This document shows, in pieces, positions 1 to 8,390 of a stretch of 13,302 bases of DNA. The notes under the pieces were generated by a model, which did not search any database, had not been told where the DNA came from, and saw only the letters and a program-made list of their open reading frames with translations. A program made the position numbers and the translations under genes. Position 1 is the first letter of the stretch, and each line of letters starts with the position of its first letter. This DNA is from Gracilaria caudata (lineage: Eukaryota; Rhodophyta; Florideophyceae; Gracilariales; Gracilariaceae), in NCBI GenBank assembly GCA_030374735.1, contig JASCIV010000731.1, forward strand, positions 1 through 13,302, read 5' to 3'.

Positions 1-884
1 TGGAGATCCGTCTGCGTTCTCATTTCGCTCCGACCACGGAAGAGTGGATCGGAGACAGGCACACCACGGGAAGGCGAGATGCACGTGCCCTGTAAAGAGG
101 TTACAATAGTGCTCATAAGTTTGAAGGTATGGAGTCACTTAAGCGGCAGATTTGGTTTTATTTCCAGCGTCTCTGAAGTTCTCCACGAAGTATAGAAAAG
201 TGTCTTCTCTGTGTGAACAGGCTCCACGGTAAAGGAACAATAGGTACCATGGAGTCATTCGTATTATATACGTAAGAATGTTTCCGAGAGCAGTCATCTC
301 ATTTAGCTCGGCAGTCTAAAGCTCGCAGCAGTGGTTCATCGAGAAGGATTTGACAGTTAAGGATGGGACTCTTCATGCGAGCAGTTGAGCAAAGAGAACT
401 ATATCCCAGGATTCTACTCAATGATAGGCCATATTAGTGAACAAAACTAGCTAGACAACACTTACGGTAGATCCTTCGAGTGATGAAGAGCGAGCACGAC
501 TGACTGACCGACAAAGCACTGTGCATCTTGAGTCAAATAGCAAAAAGGACGCCGCTGAAATGACCATCACTCCTTCATTACCATCTTACATGCAGTGTTT
601 TCGCCGCGACAAAGAGCTGTGAACAAAAAAGTAGAAGTGCGTAAACCAGCCGATTTGCGGTTCGACACAGAAGCATTGGAAGTTGACTGGAAAAGGTCAC
701 ATCTTCAACTCACAATCGATTCCGAAAATGGTAGACAGAGAACATGATATCCATCAGTCCGGCGGAATATAAAGAAAAAACTTCCTGTTGATGGGAGGTA
801 GAGTCGCATGTAGACCAAACCAACAAGATTCTACCTACAGAAACAGCCGCCACCACAAGGTTTCGTTTCGGTTCTAGGAAGGAT
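1..884. other. Spacer with no supported gene
   Basis: I see no coding frame of useful length on either strand here and no tRNA or rRNA signature. The composition is more AT-rich and less biased than in the neighbouring genes. Several GT-AG-like dinucleotide contexts occur on the minus strand (for example a GTAAGTG near 470 and a GTAAGATG near 590), but the short open pieces between them do not join into one frame, so I do not call a spliced gene. The right part is the 3' flank of the NDUFAF6-like gene. The left part could hold the end of a gene outside the window. Confidence 0.5.
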
Positions 885-1830
885 TCATCCCCTCAAACGA
901 GCAAGAAGCAATCTCAGCTGCAATGTAAGCGGATATGTGGTCCTCAAACTTTGAGTTAGGCGCGTATCAAAAGGATTGTCGCCAGCCTTCTTCAATCGCC
1001 GTAAATAGATGTCAGCCATGATCAGAGGCCAGAATGCCTGCTTCACTGGGTGAGGCAACGAACTACTCTTGACTTGTGCTAACTCGAGACAACGTCTCGC
1101 CCGTTTAGCAACAGTCCGGAATACAGGCACAGCATCACTCTCTCCAGATATAAGTTGCGATTGCGCGACGCCATATCGCTGCACAAGATTTCTTGGCATG
1201 TAGGACAGCCTTGAAGCTCCGTGTGCTGGTGCCCCTCGCAGGATAATAGATAACCCCACTGCGGCACCAGCCAATTTCGCAATGTTCCCGACATGGGGAG
1301 CTTCTCCAAGAAGGAGGGCATGAAGATGAATAAGCGGTCCCTGAGTGCGTTCACCAAAACTTTGGAGTTCATGTAAGGAACGATAGTTGGGATAAGATAA
1401 ATCGGTCTCCCTTGCGTCGATCAGGGAGTGCAGCAAATCAAAGTTGACCTGTCGAAACGAAGATACTGATTCTGCGAGCACATCCAAAACTGGCGAGGCT
1501 GGGTTTGGATTGGGATTTGAGAGAATATCTGCAAACTGAGAACGGAAAAACTGCAACCTCAGGCGACCCAGATCTTCGTTTGACACATTAGAACGAACTG
1601 CGATACGATGTTGTCAGTGACAAATTTCGCTGGATCTATCGATGAAAGTACAACTTACTGCTGGCCAGTTCAATGTTGAAGGCGCGGATCGCAGCATGAG
1701 CTTTTGATACAGATCGACGTTGGAGCAGATTAGCCAAGTAGTTTTCATTGTCATTATTGCGCAGAAGTGCTAGTGTGTAGGCAAGATTCTCTGGAGTCGC
1801 CACATACTGCACAGCATTAGCGTCGAGCAT
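885..1830 (-). CDS. NDUFAF6: NDUFAF6-like complex I assembly factor (two exons)
   Basis: NDUFAF6 belongs to the squalene/phytoene synthase fold but acts in mitochondria in early assembly of respiratory complex I. Exon 1 is 1659-1830 and exon 2 is 885-1597, on the minus strand. Joined in phase 1 they give 294 residues, against 333 in human. The join restores the family signature: FNIELASI-RSNVSNEDLGRLRLQFF matches the human pattern FNVELAQIKDSVSEKTIGLMRMQFW from memory. Further matches are DARETDL, ERTQGPLIHL, GAAVGLSIILRGAPAHGASRLSYMP and a C-terminal LxLQLRLL. The Asp-rich DxxxD motifs of true prenyl synthases are degenerate, as in NDUFAF6. The start is uncertain. The only ATG in the open frame is at 1830, but the frame stays open to a TAG at 1933-1935 and no mitochondrial presequence is visible, so a short upstream exon is likely. 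The identification is confident; the 5' end is not. Confidence 0.88.
1598..1658 (-). other. Spliceosomal intron, 61 nt, phase 1
   Basis: On the minus strand the donor is GTAAGT at 1658 and the acceptor is GCAG ending at 1598. A CACTGAC branch-like motif lies inside, in the expected 3' half. Removing it joins AGC-A to TT and restores the conserved NDUFAF6 core without a frameshift. Without splicing, both pieces run into stops. Confidence 0.88.
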
Positions 1831-2656
1831 TGTGATCACTGCGCGTATGTCGGGTAGAGACGTAGCATTACAAAGGTAACACTTGTTGCACGAGATAGCG
1901 AGATCTAAACCAAGCAGGTGTTTCAGGGGGAGCTACAAAATCTATGGCTTTCTTTTACGACGTTTTTGGGCCTGCAATAGTACTTGTACTCGGCAGATGG
2001 CTACATTATCTTTGCAGGTCGGATCCCAATGAGTCGATTCGTTAATTTGACAGTCTCCTGAAGTTGGTGGCGACAGACATGCCTGAAATTGAAAGCGGAA
2101 CAAACTCAGTAAGGCACGTGCGTGCTGGGAAGATTCGCTAGATCAAGAAATTAAAAGCGACGTAAAGCCTTTAAACGAATAAGTTCAGAATGATAGTAAA
2201 GATGCAGAAAGCAATCGCAACATTCTTGACAAATCATTTACGAGCCATTGGGTATGAAGACCAGCTGTTCTCTTCAGAAAAGCCAACGTTTAATCCGTAT
2301 CAGATTTCCACTCAATGGTTAGCCCTGCCAGCTGGAACATTCAGGCGCCTTTGCAAGGTGGAAATGGCCTGATAGACCTCGCAAGATAGCTGAACAGGTG
2401 TGACACAGAGTAACGATAACACTAATTCGATACACGAAGATCTTGTGAGCATTGGCTGAGGTGTCGCTTCGCTGCTCCTTGCAAATGCAGTGGCTTCTCT
2501 CCATGTGATAGACGAAATGCTGAGAGGGCTATGAGGGGTACTCAAAAGTGAGTGATATGCAGTGCGGAGCTGCGCTACTTGATCGATGCTAACTTAAACA
2601 TACGTTTAATAATGAGAAAACGGAAAGTTAAAAGTAGAATAAGTGGTTCTTCGTAT
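1831..2656. other. Spacer between TerC 3' end and NDUFAF6-like 5' end
   Basis: This stretch holds the upstream region of the NDUFAF6-like gene and the 3' flank of TerC, both on the minus strand. A missing first exon with the mitochondrial presequence would have to lie here. Small open frames occur at 2190-2372 (plus, 60 codons) and 2312-2545 (minus, 77 codons). They overlap each other, resemble no known family and are not called. An 18-nt element just past the TerC stop is listed separately. Confidence 0.5.
2616..2633 (-). promoter_or_regulatory. Candidate 3'-flank element downstream of TerC
   Basis: On the minus strand this reads TTTTAACTTTCCGTTTTC and begins 24 nt after the TerC stop codon. 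The same 18-mer with one mismatch lies at 11821-11838, 19 nt after the stop of the repeat protein, in the same orientation. A role in transcript 3'-end formation or stability is inferred from position only. Confidence 0.3.
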
Positions 2657-3736
2657 TTACACGCTATTTGATGGTGAGAGAGGAACATCTTGGCGCTCTG
2701 GCAAAAGTAAAGACAAGATAATACCCACGGCCAGCGTGACTGTTACAACGGTCAGTGAAACGGCCACGCCAAAGTCATAACCTAAACAGCCCGCGATCAT
2801 CTTGACGCCGATAAAAGCGAGCACGATGGACAGAGATTGTTTGAGAAACCGCAAAGTGCCAATGGTATTGGACACGACAAAAAACAAAGATCGTAAGCCC
2901 ATAATGGCGAGGATGTTACTGGTGTAGACGACAAAAGTGTCGTTCGATATGCCCAGAACTGCTGGCACAGAATCCAATGCAAACACAACGTCGGACAGTT
3001 CGATGGCAACCAAAACGACCATGAGCGGCGTGACAATTGTGCGAGCGCCATCTTGCACAAAAAATTTGTCGCCAGCGTAATACTCAGCAACGGGAAGAAC
3101 GCTTCGGCTGAAGGCAATGATTCGATTGTGCTCCAAGTCGGCGTCGTCGTCATCATCTAAGAGGAGCTTCACGGCCGAGTAGATGAGCAGCAGTGCGAAG
3201 GCAATGGCAATCCATTGAAAGCTGTCGATAAGCACCTTACCGGCCAGGATCATAATGCCGCGAAGCACCATGGCACCCAGAATGCCATAGCGCAACACCG
3301 TCTGCTGCGCATCGCTGGGCACCTTGAAGTAACGAAAAATGAGAAGAAACACGAACAAGTTATCCACAGACAGCGAGTACTCGACTATATACGCGGTGGT
3401 AAACTCCAACGCGCTGTGCCAACCTCGCACAAACGCAACGGTGACAGCCACGAGCGCGGCGCAAAGCAGCCACAACAGCGTGTGCAGCACGTGCGGAGTG
3501 GGCAAAGGCAACAGCGACAACGCCGACAACGATTTGCCCTTGCTCTTGATGTGCGACGGGTCGGAACGCGACGCGCTCACTGCGCCGCGCGACGCATTTG
3601 GCGCGCCACCTTCGGGGAGGGGAAGACGCGATAGCATGCGGCCATGTGAATTGCAGCGCGGCAACGCGGCGTGGCTGACGGCGACGGGACGGGCGATGGA
3701 CGCGGCGACTCCGGTCGCGAGCGCTCGCGACGCCAT
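2657..3736 (-). CDS. TERC: TerC-family plastid membrane protein
   Basis: TerC proteins are polytopic membrane proteins; plant plastid TerC sits in thylakoids and is needed for thylakoid biogenesis and insertion of photosystem II core proteins. With the start at 3736 the product is 359 residues. Residues 1-80 are basic and Ser/Ala-rich, as expected of a transit peptide. About eight hydrophobic segments follow from residue 82. Family motifs are visible: EYSLSVDNLFVFLLIF (about 119-134), ELSDVVFALDSVPAVLGIS (about 246-264) and NILAIMGLRSLFF. The conserved acidic residues of EYSLSVDN and ELSDVVFALDS lie in membrane segments. A run DDDDD lies in the loop after the fourth segment. The frame also opens at an upstream ATG at 3964, directly preceded by an in-frame TGA; this adds 76 Arg-rich residues. 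I prefer 3736 because it gives a transit peptide of ordinary length, but cannot exclude 3964. Divergent from chlD; no intron seen. Confidence 0.92.
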   Translation of the reverse strand: MASRALATGVAASIARPVAVSHAALPRCNSHGRMLSRLPLPEGGAPNASRGAVSASRSDPSHIKSKGKSLSALSLLPLPTPHVLHTLLWLLCAALVAVTVAFVRGWHSALEFTTAYIVEYSLSVDNLFVFLLIFRYFKVPSDAQQTVLRYGILGAMVLRGIMILAGKVLIDSFQWIAIAFALLLIYSAVKLLLDDDDDADLEHNRIIAFSRSVLPVAEYYAGDKFFVQDGARTIVTPLMVVLVAIELSDVVFALDSVPAVLGISNDTFVVYTSNILAIMGLRSLFFVVSNTIGTLRFLKQSLSIVLAFIGVKMIAGCLGYDFGVAVSLTVVTVTLAVGIILSLLLPERQDVPLSPSNSV

Positions 3737-4096
3737 TCGGCGGCGCGCGCGGCTGAATTGTGCGCGCACCTGGGCCGCTGGCCTTGTACGCGGCTCCGTC
3801 ACGCGCTTCGGCGCCAGCCCTTCAACTCCTCCTTCACGGACACCGCTGCTGCCACACGCGCGCTGACACCGCAGGAGAGCGCGCACTCGCGTCATTGGCG
3901 CCGTCGCCGCTGTCCACGTCGCCACCGCACGTCTCCTTTTCATCATCTCCTGCGCAGATCTCATTCATCATTCCCGCTGCATCTGACAACTGAATGACCT
4001 CCGAGGAACCCCCCCGTTGCTGCCATCAGCTTTCCATCCCCCTCATTCTGCGTTCAGCCGCCGCCCCCGCCTCGCCCGTTCCCCATTCTCGCCGGC
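3737..4096. promoter_or_regulatory. Shared divergent promoter of TERC and chlD
   Basis: These 360 nt lie between the preferred TerC start and the chlD start; only 132 nt remain if TerC starts at 3964. Both promoters must therefore lie within this stretch or the flanking coding sequence. There is no clear TATA box. The chlD side is strongly pyrimidine-rich up to the ATG. An ATTGGCGC octamer occurs at 3894-3901. A bidirectional promoter is inferred from geometry. Confidence 0.6.
3894..3901 (-). promoter_or_regulatory. ATTGGCGC octamer (CCAAT-box or E2F-like)
   Basis: On the minus strand this reads GCGCCAAT, 158 nt upstream of the preferred TerC start and 196 nt upstream of chlD on the other side. 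It fits an inverted CCAAT box and also the plant E2F consensus WTTSSCSS. The same octamer recurs at 8495-8502 and 11285-11292 upstream of two other minus-strand genes. It would be coding if TerC starts at 3964. Confidence 0.35.
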
Positions 4097-6358
4097 ATGT
4101 CACCGTCGGCCCCCTTCCCGTGCCCGTGTCCGTCTGCATTCGTGCCCTCCGCCCCACTCGCTCCGCGTCGCCGCCGTCCGCGCGCCGCGCGCCATTGCGC
4201 CCCGCTCTGCACTCTCTCCGCACCCGACCCACAGACCAACACCTCCTTCGTCACCCCCGCGCAGCGTGCCGCCGCCGCCGCCGCGCTCGAGCAATCTCAG
4301 GATGTCGCGCAGCCCCCTGGTCGCGCAGAGCAGGACTCTTCGCGCGTGTTCCCGTTGGCCGCCATAGTTGGACAGGATTTTGTCAAGTTGTCGCTTCTGT
4401 TGGCCGCCGTCAATGCGCGAATTTCTGGCGTTGGTATCAGCGGGCGCCGTGGGACGGCCAAGTCGGTCATGGCACGCGCCATTCATGCGCTCTTACCACC
4501 TATTGAGGTTGTGACCGGCAGCTATTTCAATGAGGATCCACCGCCTCTTTCCGACACTGCCGCAATCACCAATGATGAGCCGGATCCAAATCGTACTGTC
4601 ATCCCCGCACCATTTGTGCAGGTCCCGCTCAATGTCACTGAAGATCGTTTGATTGGTTCCGTGGACGTGGAGCAGTCTGTCAGGAAAGGAGAGACAGTCT
4701 TTCAGCCGGGGCTGTTAGCGAGCGCTCATCGCGGTGTGCTTTACATTGACGAGCTCAATCTTCTCGATGACGGCTTGGCAAACATCCTTCTCGAAGTAAT
4801 ATCAAGCGGCGTTGTGCGTATTGAACGTGAGGGCTTGTCTGTATCTCACCCATGTCGTCCTCTCGTCATTGCAACCTACAACCCAGAGGAAGGTCTCGTG
4901 CGTCCGCACTTGCTCGATCGCCTGGCAATCAATCTTTCAGTAGATGCCGTCCCACTTTCCATGGAACAAAGAGTAGCAGCCGTTGAATCGGCCACCAGCT
5001 TCAGCGATGATCCCACTGCGTTTGTGTCCCGCGTATTTGAAGAGACCGATCAAATGTCTACTAATATTGTTCTTGCACGCGAATACTTGCAAGATGTTTC
5101 TCTATCCAATGAACAACTTTCCTATCTTGTGACGGAGGCAGTGCGGGCTGCGTGTCAGGGTCACCGTGCCGAGCTGTTTGCGATGGAGGTTGCGAAAGCG
5201 GCCGCGGCTTTGGACGGCAGGGAGAGGGTTTCTGCTGAAGATCTCAAGACCGCTGTACGACTTGCCATTCTCCCGCGCTCACTGGTTATGAACGAAAGTC
5301 AGATGGAACCGGAAATGGATGCCCCGCCACCACCGCCACCACCACCGCCCCAGAATCAGGACGAAGAGGTTGACGATGAGCTTCAGGAGGAAGAAGACGA
5401 CAGTCAAGACCAAGATCAGCAAGAAGAACAGGAAGAGGAAGCTCCAGAGCTTCCTGAAGAGTTCATGTTTGATCCCGAGGGGGTAGTTATGGATCCTGAG
5501 CTCCTTGAATTCAGCAAGTCACAAAAGCAAGGTAAAGCGGGTGGACGCGGTCTCGTGTTCTCCCAGGATCGCGGGCGCTATATAAAGGCAATGTTGCCGC
5601 GTGGAGGAACTCAGCGACTTGCCGTCGACGCGACGTTACGTGCCGCTGCTCCCTTCCAGAAAGGGAGACGTGCAAGAGCATCGGATGGAAGTCTGCGCAA
5701 AGTGTTTGTTGAAGAATCTGACATGCGTATCAAACGCCTGGCGAGAAAGGCCGGTGCGCTTGTCGTGTTCTTAGTTGATGCCAGCGGTTCGATGGCATTG
5801 AATAGGATGAACGCGGCAAAAGGTGCTGCGATTCGATTGTTGACAGAGGCCTATCAGACGAGAGACAAGGTATCCCTTATTCCTTTCCAGGGCAATCGAG
5901 CCGATGTTGTTCTACCTCCGACAAAGAGCGTCACGATGGCAAAGAAACGTTTGGAGACGATGCCTTGTGGAGGAGGTTCGCCATTGGCTCACGGTCTGAT
6001 GCAGGCCGTGCGAGTTGGAGTCAACGCACAGAAGAGCGGGGACATTGGAAAAGTTATCGTAGTGTGCATCTCTGACGGCCGGGCCAATGTACCTCTAGCG
6101 ATTAGTGAAGGTGAAGAACTGGAAGAGAAGATGAGCAAAGCTGATCTCAAGCAAGAGACGTTAAATATTGCGAAACAGATAGCAGCTATTCCAGGCATTG
6201 AGTTATTGTGCATTGATACTGAGAACAAATTTGTGAGCACCGGTGTAGCGAAGGAGATTGCAACCAATGCCGGTGGCACTTATCATTCCTTGCCGAAAGC
6301 CACTGACGCAGCAGTCGCCGGTGTGGCCAGTTCTGCTATTGAGGCGATGAAGGCATAG
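4097..6358 (+). CDS. chlD: Magnesium chelatase subunit D, plastid precursor
   Basis: ChlD works with ChlI and ChlH to insert Mg2+ into protoporphyrin IX with ATP hydrolysis, the first committed step of chlorophyll synthesis, in the plastid. The product is 753 residues, typical for a nuclear ChlD precursor. Residues 1-70 form a Pro/Ser/Arg-rich transit peptide containing SAFVPSAPL. The AAA+ domain has a degenerate P-loop, GRRGTAKS at 116-123, where ChlI has GTGKS, and a Walker B LYIDELNLLDD with D218 and E219. LLDRLAINL follows. A hinge of ten consecutive prolines near 411-420 leads into an acidic Asp/Glu/Gln tract to about 456. The C-terminal von Willebrand A domain carries the metal-site motif DASGS at 561-565, CGGGSPLAHGL and ISDGRANVPL. 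One uninterrupted exon; the start is the first ATG before the transit peptide. ChlI is usually plastid-encoded in red algae, so subunit supply would need coordination between genomes. Confidence 0.97.
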   Translation: MSPSAPFPCPCPSAFVPSAPLAPRRRRPRAARHCAPLCTLSAPDPQTNTSFVTPAQRAAAAAALEQSQDVAQPPGRAEQDSSRVFPLAAIVGQDFVKLSLLLAAVNARISGVGISGRRGTAKSVMARAIHALLPPIEVVTGSYFNEDPPPLSDTAAITNDEPDPNRTVIPAPFVQVPLNVTEDRLIGSVDVEQSVRKGETVFQPGLLASAHRGVLYIDELNLLDDGLANILLEVISSGVVRIEREGLSVSHPCRPLVIATYNPEEGLVRPHLLDRLAINLSVDAVPLSMEQRVAAVESATSFSDDPTAFVSRVFEETDQMSTNIVLAREYLQDVSLSNEQLSYLVTEAVRAACQGHRAELFAMEVAKAAAALDGRERVSAEDLKTAVRLAILPRSLVMNESQMEPEMDAPPPPPPPPPQNQDEEVDDELQEEEDDSQDQDQQEEQEEEAPELPEEFMFDPEGVVMDPELLEFSKSQKQGKAGGRGLVFSQDRGRYIKAMLPRGGTQRLAVDATLRAAAPFQKGRRARASDGSLRKVFVEESDMRIKRLARKAGALVVFLVDASGSMALNRMNAAKGAAIRLLTEAYQTRDKVSLIPFQGNRADVVLPPTKSVTMAKKRLETMPCGGGSPLAHGLMQAVRVGVNAQKSGDIGKVIVVCISDGRANVPLAISEGEELEEKMSKADLKQETLNIAKQIAAIPGIELLCIDTENKFVSTGVAKEIATNAGGTYHSLPKATDAAVAGVASSAIEAMKA

Positions 6359-7336
6359 AAAAGTCGCCGAGAGCTCATACTTTAACTAAAATGGGAATAT
6401 CATCCCCAACAAGTTGACTTTTTCTCAACTTGCGAAAGCAATAATGTCGTAGAGACTTTTAGGTGTGAATTGCTAACCATAATCACCCTGTGCCGGTAGG
6501 GATTTCCGTACAACCACATTCTACGTCCAACTAGAATCGCCTAACTCCGACCGTTTGCGCCTAACAAACCATCACTGTGTTGAGTATTCCGTTCCAATTT
6601 CGAACCAGGTAGCTTGTTGTTTTTGCATTCGTCCCGAGATATCGACATATTTGTGCATACCTGTACTCTACCTTTGTAACGACTACTCTAGACCCGAGAC
6701 AACAACCTTTTAAAAGGTAACACCGTGTGTGGCCCGGCCTGAAGCCAAGTTACCGAGGGGCATGGTCCGCATTCGTGGAATGTCCACCCATTCCGAACAC
6801 CTTTACCCGTAGTCGACAGTTTGGTTTGTACTAAACTTCACTGACACCGGTTCAAATCTTCTATTCATGGTTTCAGAAATCTCGGTACTTCAGCTCGTTC
6901 GAGAATCTCTTGTGGCACAGAGCCGCGTCTTGAACGTTTCATCAAGTGGCAGCAGACGTGCGGGCCTTGTTTCCGTAACTTGTTTAGGCATCCATTTGTG
7001 TTGTTGGATGACAGATCGAAAGGGCTCTGGCCCAGGTTGAAGCGAACACGCCGGATTAAAACTTATGTGTCACTTTTAACGAATGCTGTCGAGACCCATG
7101 GCTTTACCTCCGTTTTTATTCGCCGGAAGCTGATGCCCCGTGTTCCTGTATTTCTTCTTTAAACATTATATAAAGTACAGCCGTGCTTGTCGTGTTTAGT
7201 GAAACGATTCGTTCATCCCCCAGTGTGTGCGCCCGTTCAAAAAGGTCGCCTGGGCATTCCAAGAAGCAGTTTTCCGCGAGCGGCTTTCGTCTCACTTCCT
7301 ATTTCTTCTTCTTGAAAGACCTTTAGGAACCGAAGG
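6359..7336. other. Long spacer between chlD and the small proline-rich gene
   Basis: No gene is supported. The left part is the chlD 3' flank. Two overlapping short frames occur near the right end on the plus strand. One, at 6867-7040, is 57 codons from an ATG in poor context (T at -3) and begins MVSEISVLQLVRESLV. The other, at 6980-7162, opens only at TTG. Neither resembles a known protein. A TATA-like sequence at 7167-7174 marks a probable promoter for the gene at 7337. No tRNA fold was found. Confidence 0.5.
7167..7174 (+). promoter_or_regulatory. TATA-like box (TATATAAA)
   Basis: A good TATA match 163 nt upstream of the ATG at 7337. If used, it implies a 5' leader of about 130-140 nt. 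No other gene start in this window has so clear a TATA element. Confidence 0.4.
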
Positions 7337-7708
7337 ATGACAATTCAAGAGCCTCACACGGGTGAGAGCGAGCTTAACAACGCTGCGCAGACCACGCACC
7401 ATTCGGAACCCATTCAAAGACCTCTTCCAAAGAGGGTGGTTTCATTCTCTCCCGTACTTTCAACTCCCATTGACGATTTCGAGGAAGAGGAAGGACAAAA
7501 GGCCATTGTGCATGGAAACGAAAACGAGAAGATTGAGGTGGCTTTGCCAGCAGAAGCACTAAAGGAGCCAGTACCCACGACTCCTGTGACCCCATCTACT
7601 CCCGATTCGTCGCAAAGAATTCGAAGGAAGCTCCCGCGCGCCCCGACACCACATCCTAAGGACTTCCCGAGATTGTTCCTCGAAGGAGAACAGCGTCAAT
7701 CCAGATAA
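7337..7708 (+). CDS. Small Pro-rich protein with RVxF and S/T-P motifs, unknown function
   Basis: I do not recognise this 123-residue protein. It looks soluble and largely disordered, with no signal peptide or membrane segment. Residues 32-37, KRVVSF, fit the RVxF docking motif of protein phosphatase 1. Six Ser/Thr-Pro sites follow, at S38, T43, T82, T85, T88 and T104, with a basic RIRRKL at 94-99 that contains an RxL cyclin-docking pattern. Residues 47-53 are acidic. The start is supported by an in-frame TGA at 7313-7315, an A at -3, and the TATA-like box upstream. The stop is only 9 nt from the stop of the convergent RlmH gene. A phosphorylation-controlled regulatory protein is one reading, but short linear motifs occur by chance, so the function is inference. 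Its reality as a gene is likely, not proven. Confidence 0.5.
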   Translation: MTIQEPHTGESELNNAAQTTHHSEPIQRPLPKRVVSFSPVLSTPIDDFEEEEGQKAIVHGNENEKIEVALPAEALKEPVPTTPVTPSTPDSSQRIRRKLPRAPTPHPKDFPRLFLEGEQRQSR

Positions 7709-7717
7709 CCGCTCACA

Positions 7718-8390
7718 TCATTTGTGGTACTTGCTATTCTTGCGAATTTCCGTCGCTCGGTATAGCTGTTCGTAGATGAAGAGGCGAACCTTCACGTGGC
7801 ACCATAGTTTGCAGTGCTCGTTAGTTCTTGTGTAAAGTGCTCTTTGGGATATTGGCTCTTATCGCTTATTTCCTTACCATCTTATGAGTAAATGTTAGGG
7901 GGCTCAGGCTGACTTTTCGAATGCGCGGGCTCTTTATCGCTGATAGATCTAGGGGTAGGCCGTCCGCATCTCCCACTACAATCGACAGTCGGCTCCCGCC
8001 TTCTTCTAGGGCGGCGAACACCATTTCTGAAAAGTGGAGGCTGTCACGAGGCATTTCACCCTTCTCGTCCATGAGCATAACTGATTCGCGCTGTGCAAGC
8101 TCTTGCACCAATGCTGCGGCCGATTCGCGCTTTACAGACTTTTCAAGCATGGATATTTCTCTCGACATTCTCTTGGCATACTCTGCGACCAGCGCATCAA
8201 ACACCGCATCCTTGCCGCTTTTCTTTCCTATGGTTATGAGATTAACCTTGAGTTTTGCCTTGATAGCAATCTTTGTTGCGTGCCCCTGGATCTGAAAACC
8301 CCCAGCGTTCTGGCAGGCAGAACCAAATCGATTGCGCAAGAACGATCCATGTACACTAGTCATCCCTGGCCATGGCCGCACCAGAAGCAT
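7718..8390 (-). CDS. rlmH: RlmH-type rRNA methyltransferase (two exons)
   Basis: RlmH is a SPOUT-class methyltransferase that, in bacteria, uses S-adenosylmethionine to methylate N3 of pseudouridine 1915 in helix 69 of 23S rRNA. Exon 1 is 7878-8390 and exon 2 is 7718-7789. The spliced product is 194 residues from the ATG at 8390, which follows an in-frame TAA, or 185 from the ATG at 8363, which has a better context. E. coli RlmH has 155. The first 45 residues are a basic organelle-targeting extension. The core begins KLKVNLITIGKK; the knot region reads LSIVVGDADGLPLDL, then VSLSPLTFTHKM. Exon 2 supplies VRLFIYEQLYRA and a terminal KYHK, including the conserved C-terminal Tyr-His. One oddity: the usual Gly-Gly of the cofactor loop (IGGPEG in E. 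coli) is Gly-Asp here. Plastid or mitochondrial target cannot be decided. Confidence 0.9.
7790..7877 (-). other. Spliceosomal intron, 88 nt, phase 0
   Basis: On the minus strand the donor is GTAAGG directly after the ATG codon of HKM, and the acceptor is GTGAAG ending at 7790. A textbook branch sequence, GAACTAACG, lies inside. Splicing joins HKM to VRLFIYEQLYRA, the expected end of RlmH. Read-through would stop two codons later. Confidence 0.92.

Noticed and set aside
479..557. Box C/D snoRNA-like arrangement (GTGATGA ... CTGA about 75 nt apart)
   Set aside because: No terminal stem pairs the ends and the internal boxes are poorly placed; the short motifs are expected by chance.
470..754. 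Possible minus-strand multi-exon gene in the left spacer
   Set aside because: Splice-like sites exist, but the joined pieces hit stops or change frame, and no encoded segment is recognisable.
2190..2545. Small frames of 60 and 77 codons on opposite strands
   Set aside because: They overlap each other, lack promoter or family support, and lie in a 3' flank and spacer.
3215..3997. Several plus-strand frames of 77-175 codons opposite TerC
   Set aside because: They overlap the clear TerC frame, are Arg/Ala-rich products of the GC-rich sequence and match no family.
6867..7162. Two overlapping short plus-strand frames before the proline-rich gene
   Set aside because: The first has an ATG in poor context and is only 57 codons; the second starts at TTG. 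No similarity or splice link to the gene at 7337 is convincing.
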